Source: JAVBJN01 sp031546985
GTDB lineage: Bacteria; Bacteroidota; Bacteroidia; Chitinophagales; Chitinophagaceae
Length of the DNA: 64,000 nt
Assembly (NCBI GenBank): GCA_031546985.1
Contig: JAVBJN010000040.1
Location: forward strand, 62,001 to 126,000
Direction of reading: 5' to 3'
Below are positions 9,325 to 17,896 of the stretch, piece after piece. The position numbers and the translations under genes were made by a program. The notes under the pieces are model-generated. The model saw only the letters and a program-made list of their open reading frames with translations, did not search any database and was not told the origin of the DNA. Each line of letters opens with the position of its first letter. Position 1 is the stretch's first letter.

Positions 9325-12300
9325 ATGTGCAAACCATCCTTGAGTAACCGTTCTTGGCGGTTACTATTGCCGTTGTGGCTGCTTCTTGGCGTGTCCGCCA
9401 TTTCTCATGCCCAGGTTTCGCCTGCTCTCTATGGATTCACCGCAACCAACGGTACTTTCAACTACATTTCCGGAGGTACTAATGTGCCAGTTGTGCAGGC
9501 AGATGATGATTATTCTGCCCTGCTGCCTATTGGTTTTGCCTTTAACTATTGCGGGGTAAACTATACCGATTTCTCTGCCTGCTCTAATGGTTTTATAACG
9601 CTTGGTACAGAGCCTATGTATGCCGGAGGCGGCAATGATGAGTATGCCGTTATGGATCTCTACCCCATATTGTTTCCGCTTTGGGACGATCTCGATGGAG
9701 ACGCCGGTGGGGCAGGTGTAGCCACTTACATTACCACGGGTACGGCACCTAACCGGGTGCTAACCATGGAATGGAAGAATTGGGAATGGGACTTTCAGGC
9801 CGATAATCCGGTTATCTCCTTCCAGGTAAAACTCTACGAAGGCACCAATGTTATTGAGTACCATTACAAACGCGAAGCCAATGGCATTAGCCAGTCATTA
9901 TGGGATGCTGGTGCATCGATAGGTATTGGCGATTATAACGGGATAAATCCGTTGTACAAAACCATATCCAATGCTTCTGCCAACCCTACAGCAAGCTCTA
10001 CCACTTTTACCTACGATATTTACTCCAGACCTGCCAATGGGCAGATTTATATTTTTACACCTCCGCCAGCCTGCACTGGTATGCCTGCTGCTGCCAACGT
10101 GATTGGGTCTTCTGCTGTGTGTGAGGACATTGACTTTGATCTTACCCTCGACCAGTCTTACCTCTACTCCGCTATCGAATACCAATGGCAATCATCTGCC
10201 GATGGTGGTGTAACCTGGACCGATGAGACCAACATGTTTGCAACCACCGCACATTACATTGGCAATATCAATACACCGCAATCTTTCCGTTGCCGGGTAA
10301 TCTGCACTTCTGGTCCCGATACAATGTATACCCCTGCACATGCGCTTACGCTGTCTACAGTGCAGCCGGCCACTATGCCCTACAGCCAGTCGTTCGAGAA
10401 CTGGGTAAGCAAGTGCCGCACCAATGATGTACCCGATCTGGCCTGGACCAATAACCCCGTAATGGGCAACAACTCATGGAGAAGGGATGATGATGGGTTT
10501 ACTACCGGCGGTTGGGATGGTAATTTTGGCGACTATTCGCCTACTTCAACCATGGGCGATTACTCTGCCCGTTTCCACTCCGCAGGGTCCTGGTTTGGCG
10601 ATGATGGTATGCTCGATCTGCATATCGATCTTTCAGGTACCGGTTTTAAAGTAATTCGTTTCGATTTCATTAACCCCAATGCGGGCGATGATGAATTGAA
10701 TGTGGAGCTGTCTACCGATGGCGGCTCTTCGTGGTCTACACTGGGTACTTACCAGCAGGAAGACAACTGGTCTACCAAAACTTTGTTTAACAACGCTTCG
10801 GGCGCTAACAGTATTATCCGCTTCCGGGCTTCGAGCCTGTGGGGCAGCGATGATATGGGATTGGATAACCTCGCGGTATTCTCTACCAACTGCCTGCCGC
10901 CTACCAACTTTAGGGTAACCAACATTACCACCAACGATGCTACCTTTAAATGGAGCTGCGATGGTTGCACCAATGGTGCGTTTAAACTGGAGTATGGCCC
11001 TAAAGGATTTGTACCAGGTGCCGGTACCTTAATAACTGGTATTAACGATACTGCTTATACCTTAAACTCGGGTATTGCTCCTGGCGACTACTACGAAGTG
11101 TATGTATACAAAGATTGCTCGGCAATAGATCCGAACGATACGCTTAGTCCGCCCACAGGCCCTATCACCTTTGCATTGCTGCCCGAAAACGATTCGTGCT
11201 ATAGGGCTGCGGGCATTGTAGCATCGGCTACTGCACTGTGTGGTACTACTGTAGATGGATATACCGTGGGCGCTACCGAAACGCCTGGCACGCCTGGCTG
11301 CCTGGGCAATGCCGATGATGATGTGTGGTATGTATTTACTGCGGCTGCGACCAACCAGCAGATCAACATCAGCAGCATTGGTGCTAAAAAAGGGAATAGT
11401 AAAAATATGAACCATGAGGTATTTAGCGGCAATTGCGACGCGCTTACCTCTATCAAATGTTCGGATGCCGATACCAGCTTCGTGCCTGGGTTGATGGTGG
11501 GCCATGATTATTTTGTGCGCGTGTGGACCAACAATACCAATGTGGCCGATAGCTTTAAAATATGCATTACCGGATTTACACAACCTGCCAACGACTCTTG
11601 CCATAACGCGCAGGTACTTACCGTGCAGAGTGGCCTTACTTGTGTGGGAGGTGTGCCGGGTGCTACCTATGGTGCTACGGCTTCTGCGGCTTACACCGCC
11701 TGCGCCGGCACTGCCGATGATGATGTGTGGTATAAATTTACGGCTACCTCCAAAGCTGTAAAAGTAAAACTGAACGATGTAAAAGCCATTGTGGGCCAGT
11801 CTAAGGATATGTATCACCAATTGTATGATGGTGATTGTTTTGCCCTTTCAGCCATACATTGCAGCGATGAAGACAGCAGTACAATCGGTGGTCTTGTTGT
11901 GGGCAAAACATACTTTATTAGGGTATGGACCTATAATGAAGAGGCTGCCGACAGCTTTAAAATATGTCTGACGGCTATGCCTACGCCTGCCAATGATTTT
12001 TGTGGATCTGCACAGGCAATGACCTGCGGCACCACTTATTTTGGCAATACAGAAGCCGCTACCATAGACGAGTTTAACATTACCTGCGGCCCTTCGGGTG
12101 TACCTGCATCGCCAGGTGTTTGGTATACATTTACCGGTACCGGCGATAGCGTATCGGTTACCACCTGTGCCGATACCACCAATTTTAATACCGTATTACA
12201 TGTGTTTGAAGGCCCCTGCTCTAACCTGCAGTGCCTGACCGGTAACGACACCGATACCGATTGCCCGGTAGATGATAAGAATGCTACCGCATCGTTTGTA

Positions 12301-13527
12301 TCGCAGTTGGGTAAGGTATACTACATCCTGCTTTCCGGCGCCGGAGAAGAATCGGGCACGTATGGCATTACGGCCAACTGTTACCCTTGCGCCAAACCAT
12401 TGCTGAATGCAGGAAGGGATACCGTGATATGCCCTGCAGGCGCTACCCTGGTGCTGAATGCCGATGGCGATGCCAATACATTCCTCTGGAATACTGGCGA
12501 AACCACCCAAAGCATTACCGTTACTGCACCCAGCAGTTATACCGTAATAGCATCGAGTGCTACAGGATGTTTGAGCTACGATACCGTAGTGGTAGGAAAC
12601 GCTCCTGTGCCTACCCTTAAAGCGAGCAACGATACCACTACTTGTATGGGACAATCCGTAAACCTCTTTGCAATACCTACAGGGGCCAATGGTGTGCTGT
12701 GGAGTACAGGCGCTACTACTCAAACCATTACCGTAAGCAATGCTGGTGAGTATGTGGTAACGGCTACCAACGATTTCATGTGTTTTGTGAAAGATACCAT
12801 AGTGGTTGCTTACGAAAACAATCCTGTTGTAAACCTGGGGCCGGATGTAAGCACTTGTCCGGATATGCCTGTAACACTTAATGCAGGTTACCCCGGATAC
12901 AGTTATCTCTGGAATACTGGTGCCCATACCCAGGCTACCATAGTAAACAACGCTGGTACCTATTGGGTTAAGGTGTTGAACTCAAAAGGTTGCGAAGCGC
13001 GCGATACGATTGAGGTAACCAACCTGCCACTGCCCGAGGCCTCGTTTACCACCAATGTAAATGGTACCACAGTGCAGTTGGGCAATACATCCCAGCATGC
13101 CAGCACATCGTGGTGGTATTTTGGCGACCAGCAAACGTCAACTACTACCTCTCCTACGCATACCTACAACATGTATGGCACATATGTGATTAAGCTGGTG
13201 GTAGAAAACGACTGCGGAAGCGATACTGCCAGTTATACACTGGGCCTGTTCCCCAACAGTGTAAAGGATATGAACGCGCAGGATAAAGCGTTTAGCCTGT
13301 ATCCTAACCCGTCTACTGGCCAGGTTATGATCAAAAACACAAGTTTAACGGGTATTAAAAACGTAAAAGTCGTAAATGTGGTAGGCGCTACCGTATACCA
13401 GCAAGCTGCCGATGGCAAAGTGCATGAGCTGCCAATGGATCTGCACACGCTGGCAGGAGGTTTCTATATGGTTCGCATCCAAACCACAGAAGGCTTGGTG
13501 ATCAAAAGACTGGAGATCATCAGGTAA
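9325..13527 (+). CDS. Giant secreted T9SS type A sorting-domain protein
   Basis: A 1400-aa paralogue of the upstream gene. A signal peptide (about 1-30, ending SHAQV) leads to the shared N-terminal domain (31-250), an Ig-like module (YQWQSS), one jelly-roll-like segment (about 350-530) and a fibronectin-III-like module (530-615). Two repeats with the DDVWY and RVWT motifs follow (about 621-754 and 755-888), then the divergent unit (889-1022, GVWYTFTG), cysteine-containing beta repeats, a PKD domain (about 1235, WYFGDQ) and a T9SS sorting domain (about 1324, LYPNPS to KRLEIIR). Compared with its neighbour it lacks the first jelly-roll/Ig pair and one tandem repeat, which suggests gain or loss by recombination. 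Surface location follows from the signal peptide and sorting domain; the function is unknown. Confidence 0.88.
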   Translation: MCKPSLSNRSWRLLLPLWLLLGVSAISHAQVSPALYGFTATNGTFNYISGGTNVPVVQADDDYSALLPIGFAFNYCGVNYTDFSACSNGFITLGTEPMYAGGGNDEYAVMDLYPILFPLWDDLDGDAGGAGVATYITTGTAPNRVLTMEWKNWEWDFQADNPVISFQVKLYEGTNVIEYHYKREANGISQSLWDAGASIGIGDYNGINPLYKTISNASANPTASSTTFTYDIYSRPANGQIYIFTPPPACTGMPAAANVIGSSAVCEDIDFDLTLDQSYLYSAIEYQWQSSADGGVTWTDETNMFATTAHYIGNINTPQSFRCRVICTSGPDTMYTPAHALTLSTVQPATMPYSQSFENWVSKCRTNDVPDLAWTNNPVMGNNSWRRDDDGFTTGGWDGNFGDYSPTSTMGDYSARFHSAGSWFGDDGMLDLHIDLSGTGFKVIRFDFINPNAGDDELNVELSTDGGSSWSTLGTYQQEDNWSTKTLFNNASGANSIIRFRASSLWGSDDMGLDNLAVFSTNCLPPTNFRVTNITTNDATFKWSCDGCTNGAFKLEYGPKGFVPGAGTLITGINDTAYTLNSGIAPGDYYEVYVYKDCSAIDPNDTLSPPTGPITFALLPENDSCYRAAGIVASATALCGTTVDGYTVGATETPGTPGCLGNADDDVWYVFTAAATNQQINISSIGAKKGNSKNMNHEVFSGNCDALTSIKCSDADTSFVPGLMVGHDYFVRVWTNNTNVADSFKICITGFTQPANDSCHNAQVLTVQSGLTCVGGVPGATYGATASAAYTACAGTADDDVWYKFTATSKAVKVKLNDVKAIVGQSKDMYHQLYDGDCFALSAIHCSDEDSSTIGGLVVGKTYFIRVWTYNEEAADSFKICLTAMPTPANDFCGSAQAMTCGTTYFGNTEAATIDEFNITCGPSGVPASPGVWYTFTGTGDSVSVTTCADTTNFNTVLHVFEGPCSNLQCLTGNDTDTDCPVDDKNATASFVSQLGKVYYILLSGAGEESGTYGITANCYPCAKPLLNAGRDTVICPAGATLVLNADGDANTFLWNTGETTQSITVTAPSSYTVIASSATGCLSYDTVVVGNAPVPTLKASNDTTTCMGQSVNLFAIPTGANGVLWSTGATTQTITVSNAGEYVVTATNDFMCFVKDTIVVAYENNPVVNLGPDVSTCPDMPVTLNAGYPGYSYLWNTGAHTQATIVNNAGTYWVKVLNSKGCEARDTIEVTNLPLPEASFTTNVNGTTVQLGNTSQHASTSWWYFGDQQTSTTTSPTHTYNMYGTYVIKLVVENDCGSDTASYTLGLFPNSVKDMNAQDKAFSLYPNPSTGQVMIKNTSLTGIKNVKVVNVVGATVYQQAADGKVHELPMDLHTLAGGFYMVRIQTTEGLVIKRLEIIR
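11187..11990 (+). repeat. Two tandem ~400-bp protein-coding repeats
   Basis: Two in-frame units of 134 codons homologous to the three units in the preceding gene. Each starts NDSC and carries DDDVWY, MNHE or MYHQ, CSD(A/E)D and RVWT. Confidence 0.78.
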
Positions 13528-13564
13528 ACCAAAATAGCAGGTTTTTCATGTTTTATATGCTAAC

Positions 13565-13602
13565 ACAAGGCAGATCCGAAAGGGTCTGCCTTGCTTTTTT
13601 AT
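13565..13602 (+). terminator. Rho-independent terminator
   Basis: AAGGCAGA (13567-13574) pairs with TCTGCCTT (13585-13592). The inner TCC/GGG pairs close on a GAAA tetraloop, and a T run follows. It ends the T9SS array. Confidence 0.9.
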
Positions 13603-13621
13603 GTTATGATGTAATGGGTTA

Positions 13622-13652
13622 GAAATAAAAATGCCTCCGGCGTGCGGAGGCA
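13622..13652 (-). terminator. Rho-independent terminator for the minus-strand operon
   Basis: GCCTCCG (13633-13639) pairs with CGGAGGC (13645-13651). Read on the minus strand it is followed by ATTTTTATTT. It lies 26 bases past the stop of the beta-propeller-like gene. Confidence 0.85.
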
Positions 13653-13677
13653 AGTCAATAAGATTAAGCCTTAAGGG

Positions 13678-14478
13678 TTAGATGTCGAGCGCGTATATAT
13701 CTACACGCTGGTTGCGCCAGATAAACAATTTGCCCCGCTCTACCCTAACGCCTCTTATATCGTGGTTGTTGGGCAGCGGAATGCGCGATTCTTTAAATCC
13801 TATCATATCATACACCACCAGCGACTCGCCTAATGGGTACACCATTTTGTCGCCAAAAATCTGCAGTTGTTTACAATTTTTGATAGGGTATGTAGTAATA
13901 TAAGTGCCATAGCGGTCAAATACAAATACGCCTGAAGCCGTATCGCAGAGGTACAGTTTACGGTCCTGCTCGGTCATAAACACGGGTTGCAGCACATCGG
14001 AGAGCTCCTGGCGCAGATCGTTGCTCTCAAACAGCACATTCAGCTGCTCATCCATTTTTTTGAGCCGGGCATTGTTGTTGTCAAAAACCCACATATTGCC
14101 ATCCGAGCTGGCGGCCACCACCGTGGTAGCGGTAATGCCCAAGGTGCGCAGGTCAATGCTGTTTTTGAGCGCCATCATCCGGTCCAGCAGTACCACCCGG
14201 CTAAAGTTGCCGTAATACAGCACCAGTTTTAAAGGATTGAGTGCATCTATAGAAGTGAGTCGGCCATTTTTCAGTTCATTATAAGCAGCGGTGCTATCGC
14301 CTTTTTCGTTGTAGCGCACCAGGCTGTTATCGGGCTTTACCAGGTATAGCTTACCCGTATTGTCGGTGGTAAAGTTGCTGGCCGCCACAGGAACGCTGTA
14401 GAGCAACTGGTCTTGCGCCTTTGCAATGGCAGGCAACAGAAAGCTGGCAATAAGCGTGGTATACAGCGTTTTGAACAT
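13678..14478 (-). CDS. Secreted beta-propeller-like protein of unknown function
   Basis: A 266-aa protein with a signal peptide (about 1-22, MFKTLY to IAKAQ). The rest consists of short beta-type repeats with phrases such as GKLYLV, GNMWVFD, RKLYLCD and GVFVFDRYGTYI, like NHL or WD-type beta-propeller blades; I cannot assign a family. I chose the Met at 14478 because a signal peptide starts there. Longer in-frame versions run into lpxH. It starts 34 bases after the lpxH stop, so it is probably co-transcribed with lpxH and may act in the envelope. That link is inferred from gene order only. Confidence 0.72.
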   Translation of the reverse strand: MFKTLYTTLIASFLLPAIAKAQDQLLYSVPVAASNFTTDNTGKLYLVKPDNSLVRYNEKGDSTAAYNELKNGRLTSIDALNPLKLVLYYGNFSRVVLLDRMMALKNSIDLRTLGITATTVVAASSDGNMWVFDNNNARLKKMDEQLNVLFESNDLRQELSDVLQPVFMTEQDRKLYLCDTASGVFVFDRYGTYITTYPIKNCKQLQIFGDKMVYPLGESLVVYDMIGFKESRIPLPNNHDIRGVRVERGKLFIWRNQRVDIYALDI

Positions 14479-14512
14479 GAAAAAACCTTTGGTGTAAGTT
14501 AAGGTTTCCTGC

Positions 14513-15283
14513 TTATATAACAGGAGGCAGGCCGTAATATTGCAGCGAGCAGGTGTGCCCGTCAAACACTGCGTAGGTGTTAAACGATATCCAGTCGCCG
14601 AGGTTAATATAAGTGCTGCCCTCGCCCACGGGGTATGCCATAGGCAGGTGCCGGTGGCCAAAGATAAAATAGTCGAAGTGGCGTTGCTTCAGCGTGTCTT
14701 TGCAGAAGAGCACCAGCCATTCTTTGTCTTCGCCCAGGAACTGCTCCGGCTCGTCGCTTTTGTGTTTAGGACCCAGCTTGCTGAAAAAGGAAGCAATGCC
14801 AATACCAAAATTGGGGTGAAACCTGCGGTACAGCCACTGGCAGGCCGGATTGGTAAGAACGCGCTTGAGCAGTTTGTATTTGTAATCGCCAGGGCCCAGG
14901 CCATCGCCGTGGGCAATAAACAGTTTTTTGCCGTTTACCTCCAGCTCTACCGGCTCGTGGTGCACCGGAATGTTGAGCTCATCTTCAAAATAACCCCGCA
15001 TCCAGAGATCGTGGTTGCCGGTAAATGCTTCTATTTCGATACCCGCATCGGTAAGCTCTGCCAGCTTGCCCAGCAGGCGCACATATCCCTTAGGCACCAC
15101 ATATTTGTACTCAAACCAGGCATCGAAAATATCGCCCACCAGGTAAATGCGTTGTGCATCGTGCTTAATGCCATCCAGCCATTTGCAGAGGCGTCTTTCC
15201 CGCTCCTGCGATGTAGCAAGATCGGGCACACCGAGGTGAAAATCCGAAGCGAAGTATATCTTTTTACCGGGTTGTAGTACCAT
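14513..15283 (-). CDS. lpxH: UDP-2,3-diacylglucosamine hydrolase (LpxH-type)
   Basis: A 256-aa calcineurin-type metallophosphoesterase. LpxH removes UMP from UDP-2,3-diacylglucosamine to give lipid X in lipid A synthesis, at the inner face of the cytoplasmic membrane. All metal motifs are present: D14-x-H16 (SDFHLG), G50-D51-x-x-D54, G89-N90-H91-D92, H125-G-D and G209-H210-R-H212. Length fits the family. The Met at 15283 was chosen because the enzyme begins a few residues before its first motif; a longer frame adds 32 non-conserved residues. It lies between a regulatory-domain protein and a secreted protein on the same strand. The alternative LpxG/LpxI types do not fit these motifs. Confidence 0.88.
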   Translation of the reverse strand: MVLQPGKKIYFASDFHLGVPDLATSQERERRLCKWLDGIKHDAQRIYLVGDIFDAWFEYKYVVPKGYVRLLGKLAELTDAGIEIEAFTGNHDLWMRGYFEDELNIPVHHEPVELEVNGKKLFIAHGDGLGPGDYKYKLLKRVLTNPACQWLYRRFHPNFGIGIASFFSKLGPKHKSDEPEQFLGEDKEWLVLFCKDTLKQRHFDYFIFGHRHLPMAYPVGEGSTYINLGDWISFNTYAVFDGHTCSLQYYGLPPVI

Positions 15284-15388
15284 TCCGCTGCAAAATAAAA
15301 GGATTATTTGGAATGAAGGGGGTGCGGGCGCACATGATTTTTTAACGCCGTAATCCAATAGTGGTTCATGCTGTGGCAAACGATGCTG

Positions 15389-16129
15389 TTACTGGCTCAC
15401 CTTAGGCTTAATAGGTGGCGGTTGCATGTTCCAGCCCTTTTGGCTTACATATTGTTTAAAGTTGTAACGGATCTGCGCTTTAATCTCGAGGTCCGAAGCC
15501 GTGCGGGCAAACTCAAAATCCATAGGAAACGCGTTCATAAAACCGGCCAGCGTATCGCCGGTAAAGCCCGTCATTTGCGATACCAGGGCCGGTGTGTATT
15601 TCAGGTCAATATATTTTTCCTGCTCGTAGGCTTTGTACCGTTTCTGAAAATCCCAGATCTGGTTGTATTTCTTCGAAAAACGGGTGTACAGGTAAGAGGC
15701 CGGGCTCATAATGCTGGCCTTTTCGGTTTCCATTACCTGCTTGTAGGTGATGGCCCGCTCAGCAGAGTCGCGCTGGTATATTTTGTAGGTGCTTACTTCT
15801 ACTTCGCGCAGGTTAATGGTTTTTCTTTTAAGGGTTGTATTGAATGTAACGCCGTGCAGCGACATATCGCTACCCACCCTTACTACCCAGGTGCGGGTTT
15901 CGTAACCAATAAAAGAAAACTCGAGCTGGTCGCCTTCTTTGGCTGATATGCTGTAGCGCCCATCGGCACCCGTGGTAGTACCGTAAGAAGTGCTGGTGTT
16001 TTTTACACTTACCGGGTACAGGGCTTTACCGGTTTCTGAATCGCCGATACCACCCCTTACGGTAATTTGGGCCCAGCCACTCAGCGACAGGGTTAGAAAT
16101 GCCAGTATGAAAAGCAGTTTTTGAAACAT
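15389..16129 (-). CDS. Carboxypeptidase-regulatory-like domain protein
   Basis: A 246-aa secreted or periplasmic protein. A signal peptide (about 1-21, LSLSGWAQ) is followed by a carboxypeptidase D regulatory-like beta domain (about 22-100: GGIGDSETGKALYPVSV, then TTTGADGRYSI and FSFIGYETR). This is the same fold that precedes the plug in SusC proteins. The C-terminal half (100-246) is predicted helical and charged, with no motif I recognise. There is no TonB plug or barrel, so it is not a receptor. It starts 106 bases after the kinase-RapZ gene and precedes lpxH on the same strand. Its role is unknown. Confidence 0.75.
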   Translation of the reverse strand: MFQKLLFILAFLTLSLSGWAQITVRGGIGDSETGKALYPVSVKNTSTSYGTTTGADGRYSISAKEGDQLEFSFIGYETRTWVVRVGSDMSLHGVTFNTTLKRKTINLREVEVSTYKIYQRDSAERAITYKQVMETEKASIMSPASYLYTRFSKKYNQIWDFQKRYKAYEQEKYIDLKYTPALVSQMTGFTGDTLAGFMNAFPMDFEFARTASDLEIKAQIRYNFKQYVSQKGWNMQPPPIKPKVSQ

Positions 16130-16189
16130 CGGCTAAAATTAACAACACCTGTTCCTTTAACGTAATGCATAAAGGTAAGGTTATGTTAA

Positions 16190-16228
16190 AAGTACCATAA
16201 TGTATGCTACTCACATCATTATGGTACC
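16190..16228 (-). terminator. Possible terminator after the kinase-RapZ gene
   Basis: A perfect 11-bp stem, GTACCATAATG (16192-16202) with CATTATGGTAC (16217-16227). Read on the minus strand it ends GTAC and is followed by TTTTAACAT. The long loop and short T run make it weaker than the other terminators here. Confidence 0.45.
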
Positions 16229-16235
16229 GAAATAT

Positions 16236-17687
16236 TTAAATGTTAATCCAGTTTTTGGCATCCTGCACCACATGGGAGAGCTCTACCGCAACGCCGAATT
16301 TGTTGCGCAAATGACGGGCCAGTGCATCGGCAGCATATACGCTGCGGTGTTGCCCGCCGGTGCAGCCAAAACTCACCATAAGGCTATCGAAATTGCGTTT
16401 GATGTAATCTTCTACCGAAATGTCTACCAGGTCAAATACACTGTTTAGAAACTCTGGCATTTTGGTTTGCTGCTCCAGGAAGTCTTTTACCGGTTTATCG
16501 CGGCCGGTAAGCTGCTTGTACTCGGCAAAGCGGCCCGGGTTTAAAATACCCCGGCAGTCGAATACAAAGCCGCCACCATTATCGGTATCGTCGGTGGGCA
16601 GCCCTTTTTTAAAGCTAAAGCTGCAAATCTTTACCACCAGCGGTGTATCGGCTGTGGCGCGCACGCTTTCAAACTCTGCTATTACCTCATCGCTTACCAC
16701 ATGGTGCAATACCTTTTCAAACTCATTGAGCTTAATGCCAATTTTCTGGTTTTCGCGAAACCACCGCAGGTTTTTCAGCGCCAGCGGAATGCTGCTGAGG
16801 AAGTGTGCCTTGCGCTCAAACAAGCCCCGGAAGCCATAAGCCCCCAGCACCTGCAATAAGCGGATAAGTACATAACCATAATACTGCCCGGTAAATATAT
16901 TGGGATCGATGGGTTGCGGCAGCAATGTGTTGGCAGAATCGATGTAATGCTGCAAAAGCCGCTCTTTCCAGGCTTCGGGCAGGTTGGCCTTGGCTTGCCA
17001 CAGCAGCGATGCCACATCGTATTGCAGCGCGCCGCGCATGCCGCCCTGGTAATCGATGAAAAACACTTCGCTGTCTTTTACCATCACATTCCTGCTTTGG
17101 AAATCGCGAAACAGGAAATGCTTGCCTTCGGTAAAAGTGAGGTAAGAGGCCAGCGCTTCAAAATCGTCGAGCAGTGCTTGCTTATCGTAGGGGTACTGTA
17201 AGGTATCGAGAAAGTAATACTTAAAATACAGCAGATCGTTGAGGATAGCCTGTTTGCCAAACTCTTTATTGGTAAGGCACAAATCGTAATCGAGGTTTTG
17301 GCCTCCTTCAATCTGTATTCTGGCCAGTTCATTAAGGGTTTTTTGGTATAAAGCATACACTTCGTCGGTATGTCCTTTGGCTTCCAGCACATTAAGCAGG
17401 GTGTCGCTGCCCAGGTCTTCCTGCAGGTACAGGGTATAACCGCCATTGATCTTGTAAATTTCTGGTACCGGCAGGTTGAGGTGCAAAAAATGCTTGGTAA
17501 ACTCAAGAAACGTAAGGTTTTCCTTTACGTTGGTATTGTAGGTGGCAATATAACTTTTGGTGCTGCCGTGTACCCGGAAATAGCGGCGTTCGCTACCCGA
17601 AGCAGGAAGAATGTCTATATCGCTGATCGATTCGTTAGGGTTCCAGCTGTAGAATAAATCCCGGATCTGTTGCAAAATATCCAGCAT
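16236..17687 (-). CDS. AmgK-like sugar kinase fused to RapZ C-terminal domain
   Basis: A 483-aa two-domain cytoplasmic protein. Residues about 20-310 form an aminoglycoside-phosphotransferase fold with catalytic FRD195FQSRN200 and metal-binding D212 (IDYQG, then MRGALQYD). That pattern is close to AmgK, the anomeric kinase of N-acetylmuramate/N-acetylglucosamine. Residues about 348-483 match the C-terminal domain of RapZ: SFSFKKGLP, FDCRG, NPG and GCTGGQHRSV (441-450). In E. coli that half binds glucosamine-6-phosphate. The P-loop half of RapZ is missing, replaced by the kinase. I infer a cell-wall amino-sugar role, possibly a kinase tuned by amino-sugar level. No MurU-like nucleotidyltransferase is next to it. 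A -7 element lies 17 bases upstream. Confidence 0.85.
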   Translation of the reverse strand: MLDILQQIRDLFYSWNPNESISDIDILPASGSERRYFRVHGSTKSYIATYNTNVKENLTFLEFTKHFLHLNLPVPEIYKINGGYTLYLQEDLGSDTLLNVLEAKGHTDEVYALYQKTLNELARIQIEGGQNLDYDLCLTNKEFGKQAILNDLLYFKYYFLDTLQYPYDKQALLDDFEALASYLTFTEGKHFLFRDFQSRNVMVKDSEVFFIDYQGGMRGALQYDVASLLWQAKANLPEAWKERLLQHYIDSANTLLPQPIDPNIFTGQYYGYVLIRLLQVLGAYGFRGLFERKAHFLSSIPLALKNLRWFRENQKIGIKLNEFEKVLHHVVSDEVIAEFESVRATADTPLVVKICSFSFKKGLPTDDTDNGGGFVFDCRGILNPGRFAEYKQLTGRDKPVKDFLEQQTKMPEFLNSVFDLVDISVEDYIKRNFDSLMVSFGCTGGQHRSVYAADALARHLRNKFGVAVELSHVVQDAKNWINI

Positions 17688-17703
17688 GAAGGTGATTTTG
17701 CAG

Positions 17704-17711
17704 CAAAAGTA
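17704..17711 (-). promoter_or_regulatory. Bacteroidota -7 element (TACTTTTG)
   Basis: Reads TACTTTTG on the minus strand, an exact TAnnTTTG match 17 bases before the kinase-RapZ start codon. It implies a very short leader and supports that start. Confidence 0.55.
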
Positions 17712-17825
17712 AACGAAAAAAGCATGAGGTCTTCAACAGAGCCAGCCCCGCCATGTACGGCTCATGCAGCGCAGGTCTGCTTGCGTTGTTGGGCAGCCGA
17801 TCGTCCTTACATTAGGAGCAAAAGA

Positions 17826-17879
17826 AAACCCGGCAGTTGCGGTAGCGCCCGTAGGGGCGCGACAGGCTCTGCCGGGTTT
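17826..17879 (-). terminator. Branched hairpin, probable terminator of the L,D-transpeptidase gene
   Basis: AAACCCGGCAG (17826-17836) pairs perfectly with CTGCCGGGTTT (17869-17879). Inside it, GCGCCC (17845-17850) pairs with GGGCGC (17855-17860), giving a Y- or cross-like structure. On the minus strand it starts 17 bases past the L,D-transpeptidase stop and is followed by TTTTC. Confidence 0.6.
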
Positions 17880-17896
17880 GTGCTTTATAAGGTAGC

